From Oscillospiraceae bacterium (GTDB taxonomy: Bacteria > Bacillota > Clostridia > Oscillospirales > Oscillospiraceae), in NCBI GenBank assembly GCA_020025375.1, contig JAHHSF010000088.1:1-5238 (forward strand): a stretch of DNA of 5,238 bases, written 5' to 3'. The position numbers and the translations under genes are program-made. Position 1 is the first letter of the stretch. Each line of letters opens with the position of its first letter. Shown one piece after another: positions 5,169-5,238 of this stretch. Under the pieces are notes generated by a model. It searched no databases. It had not been told where the DNA came from and was given only the letters and a program-made list of their open reading frames with translations.

Positions 5169-5238
5169 ATGTACTTCAATGATTATAACAACTCCCCCCA
5201 GGAGCCCTGGGAGAACAACCCCATGATTCCCCATGAAG
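5169..5238 (+). CDS. Start of an unrecognised gene, cut by the window end
   Basis: Only 23 codons are visible, beginning MYFNDYNNSPQEPWENNP. The peptide is rich in Asn, Pro, Glu and aromatic residues and has no signal peptide or helix so far. Low-complexity N/P-rich N-termini of this kind often precede membrane or zinc-ribbon domains in Clostridia, but nothing here proves that. A good ribosome binding site and an AT-rich promoter-like region precede it, and it is co-oriented with the kinase and AI-2E genes. Function is unknown. Confidence 0.65.
   Translation, partial: MYFNDYNNSPQEPWENNPMIPHE

Noticed and set aside
4995..5234. Minus-strand open frame of 79 codons ending 5 nt before the leftward terminator
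   Set aside because: The position of its stop is tempting, but its first part is antisense to a gene start with a good ribosome site, it has no ribosome site of its own visible in the window, and its C-terminal half looks like translated GC-rich spacer.

Overview
No new biological system is visible in this window. It looks like an ordinary chromosomal stretch from a high-GC member of the Clostridia, perhaps gut Oscillospiraceae such as Flavonifractor or Oscillibacter relatives. That placement is an inference from the GC-rich coding sequence, purine-rich GGAGG-type ribosome binding sites, frequent TTG/GTG starts, sigma-A-like promoters in AT-rich gaps, and the gene families present. No tRNA, rRNA, CRISPR, transposase, phage gene or riboswitch was recognised.

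The left half is read leftward. A MATE-family multidrug/cation exporter (86-1456) has its own promoter, which is unusually rich in palindromes, and a 16-bp hairpin directly after its stop codon. Upstream of it is a two-gene operon, azlC (1946-2659) and azlD (1620-1952). The two genes overlap by 7 nt, encode the two subunits of a branched-chain amino acid exporter, and are closed by an intrinsic terminator (1554-1596).

At about 2660-2799 there is a compact divergent promoter region. The azlCD promoter fires left. A well-formed promoter (TTGTCA-17 bp-TACAAT) fires right into a diacylglycerol-kinase-family lipid kinase (2800-3696). After a 97-bp gap comes an AI-2E/YtvI-like polytopic membrane protein (3794-4942). 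The gap holds a 13-bp inverted repeat and an isolated TATAAT. The two rightward genes may be partly co-transcribed.

The right end (4943-5168) is non-coding. It carries a compound hairpin whose T-run is on the minus strand, then GC-rich sequence, then an AT-rich promoter-like region with an 8-bp palindrome. It leads into the first 23 codons of an unrecognised gene that runs off the window.

All four complete proteins with transport or membrane-linked roles (MATE, AzlC, AzlD, AI-2E) are integral membrane proteins. The lipid kinase acts on membrane lipid. Nothing in the sequence shows that the four transcription units form one pathway. Four of the six starts I assign are non-ATG, so start choice matters here. 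The points most worth checking are the regulatory palindromes and the orphan minus-strand terminator.
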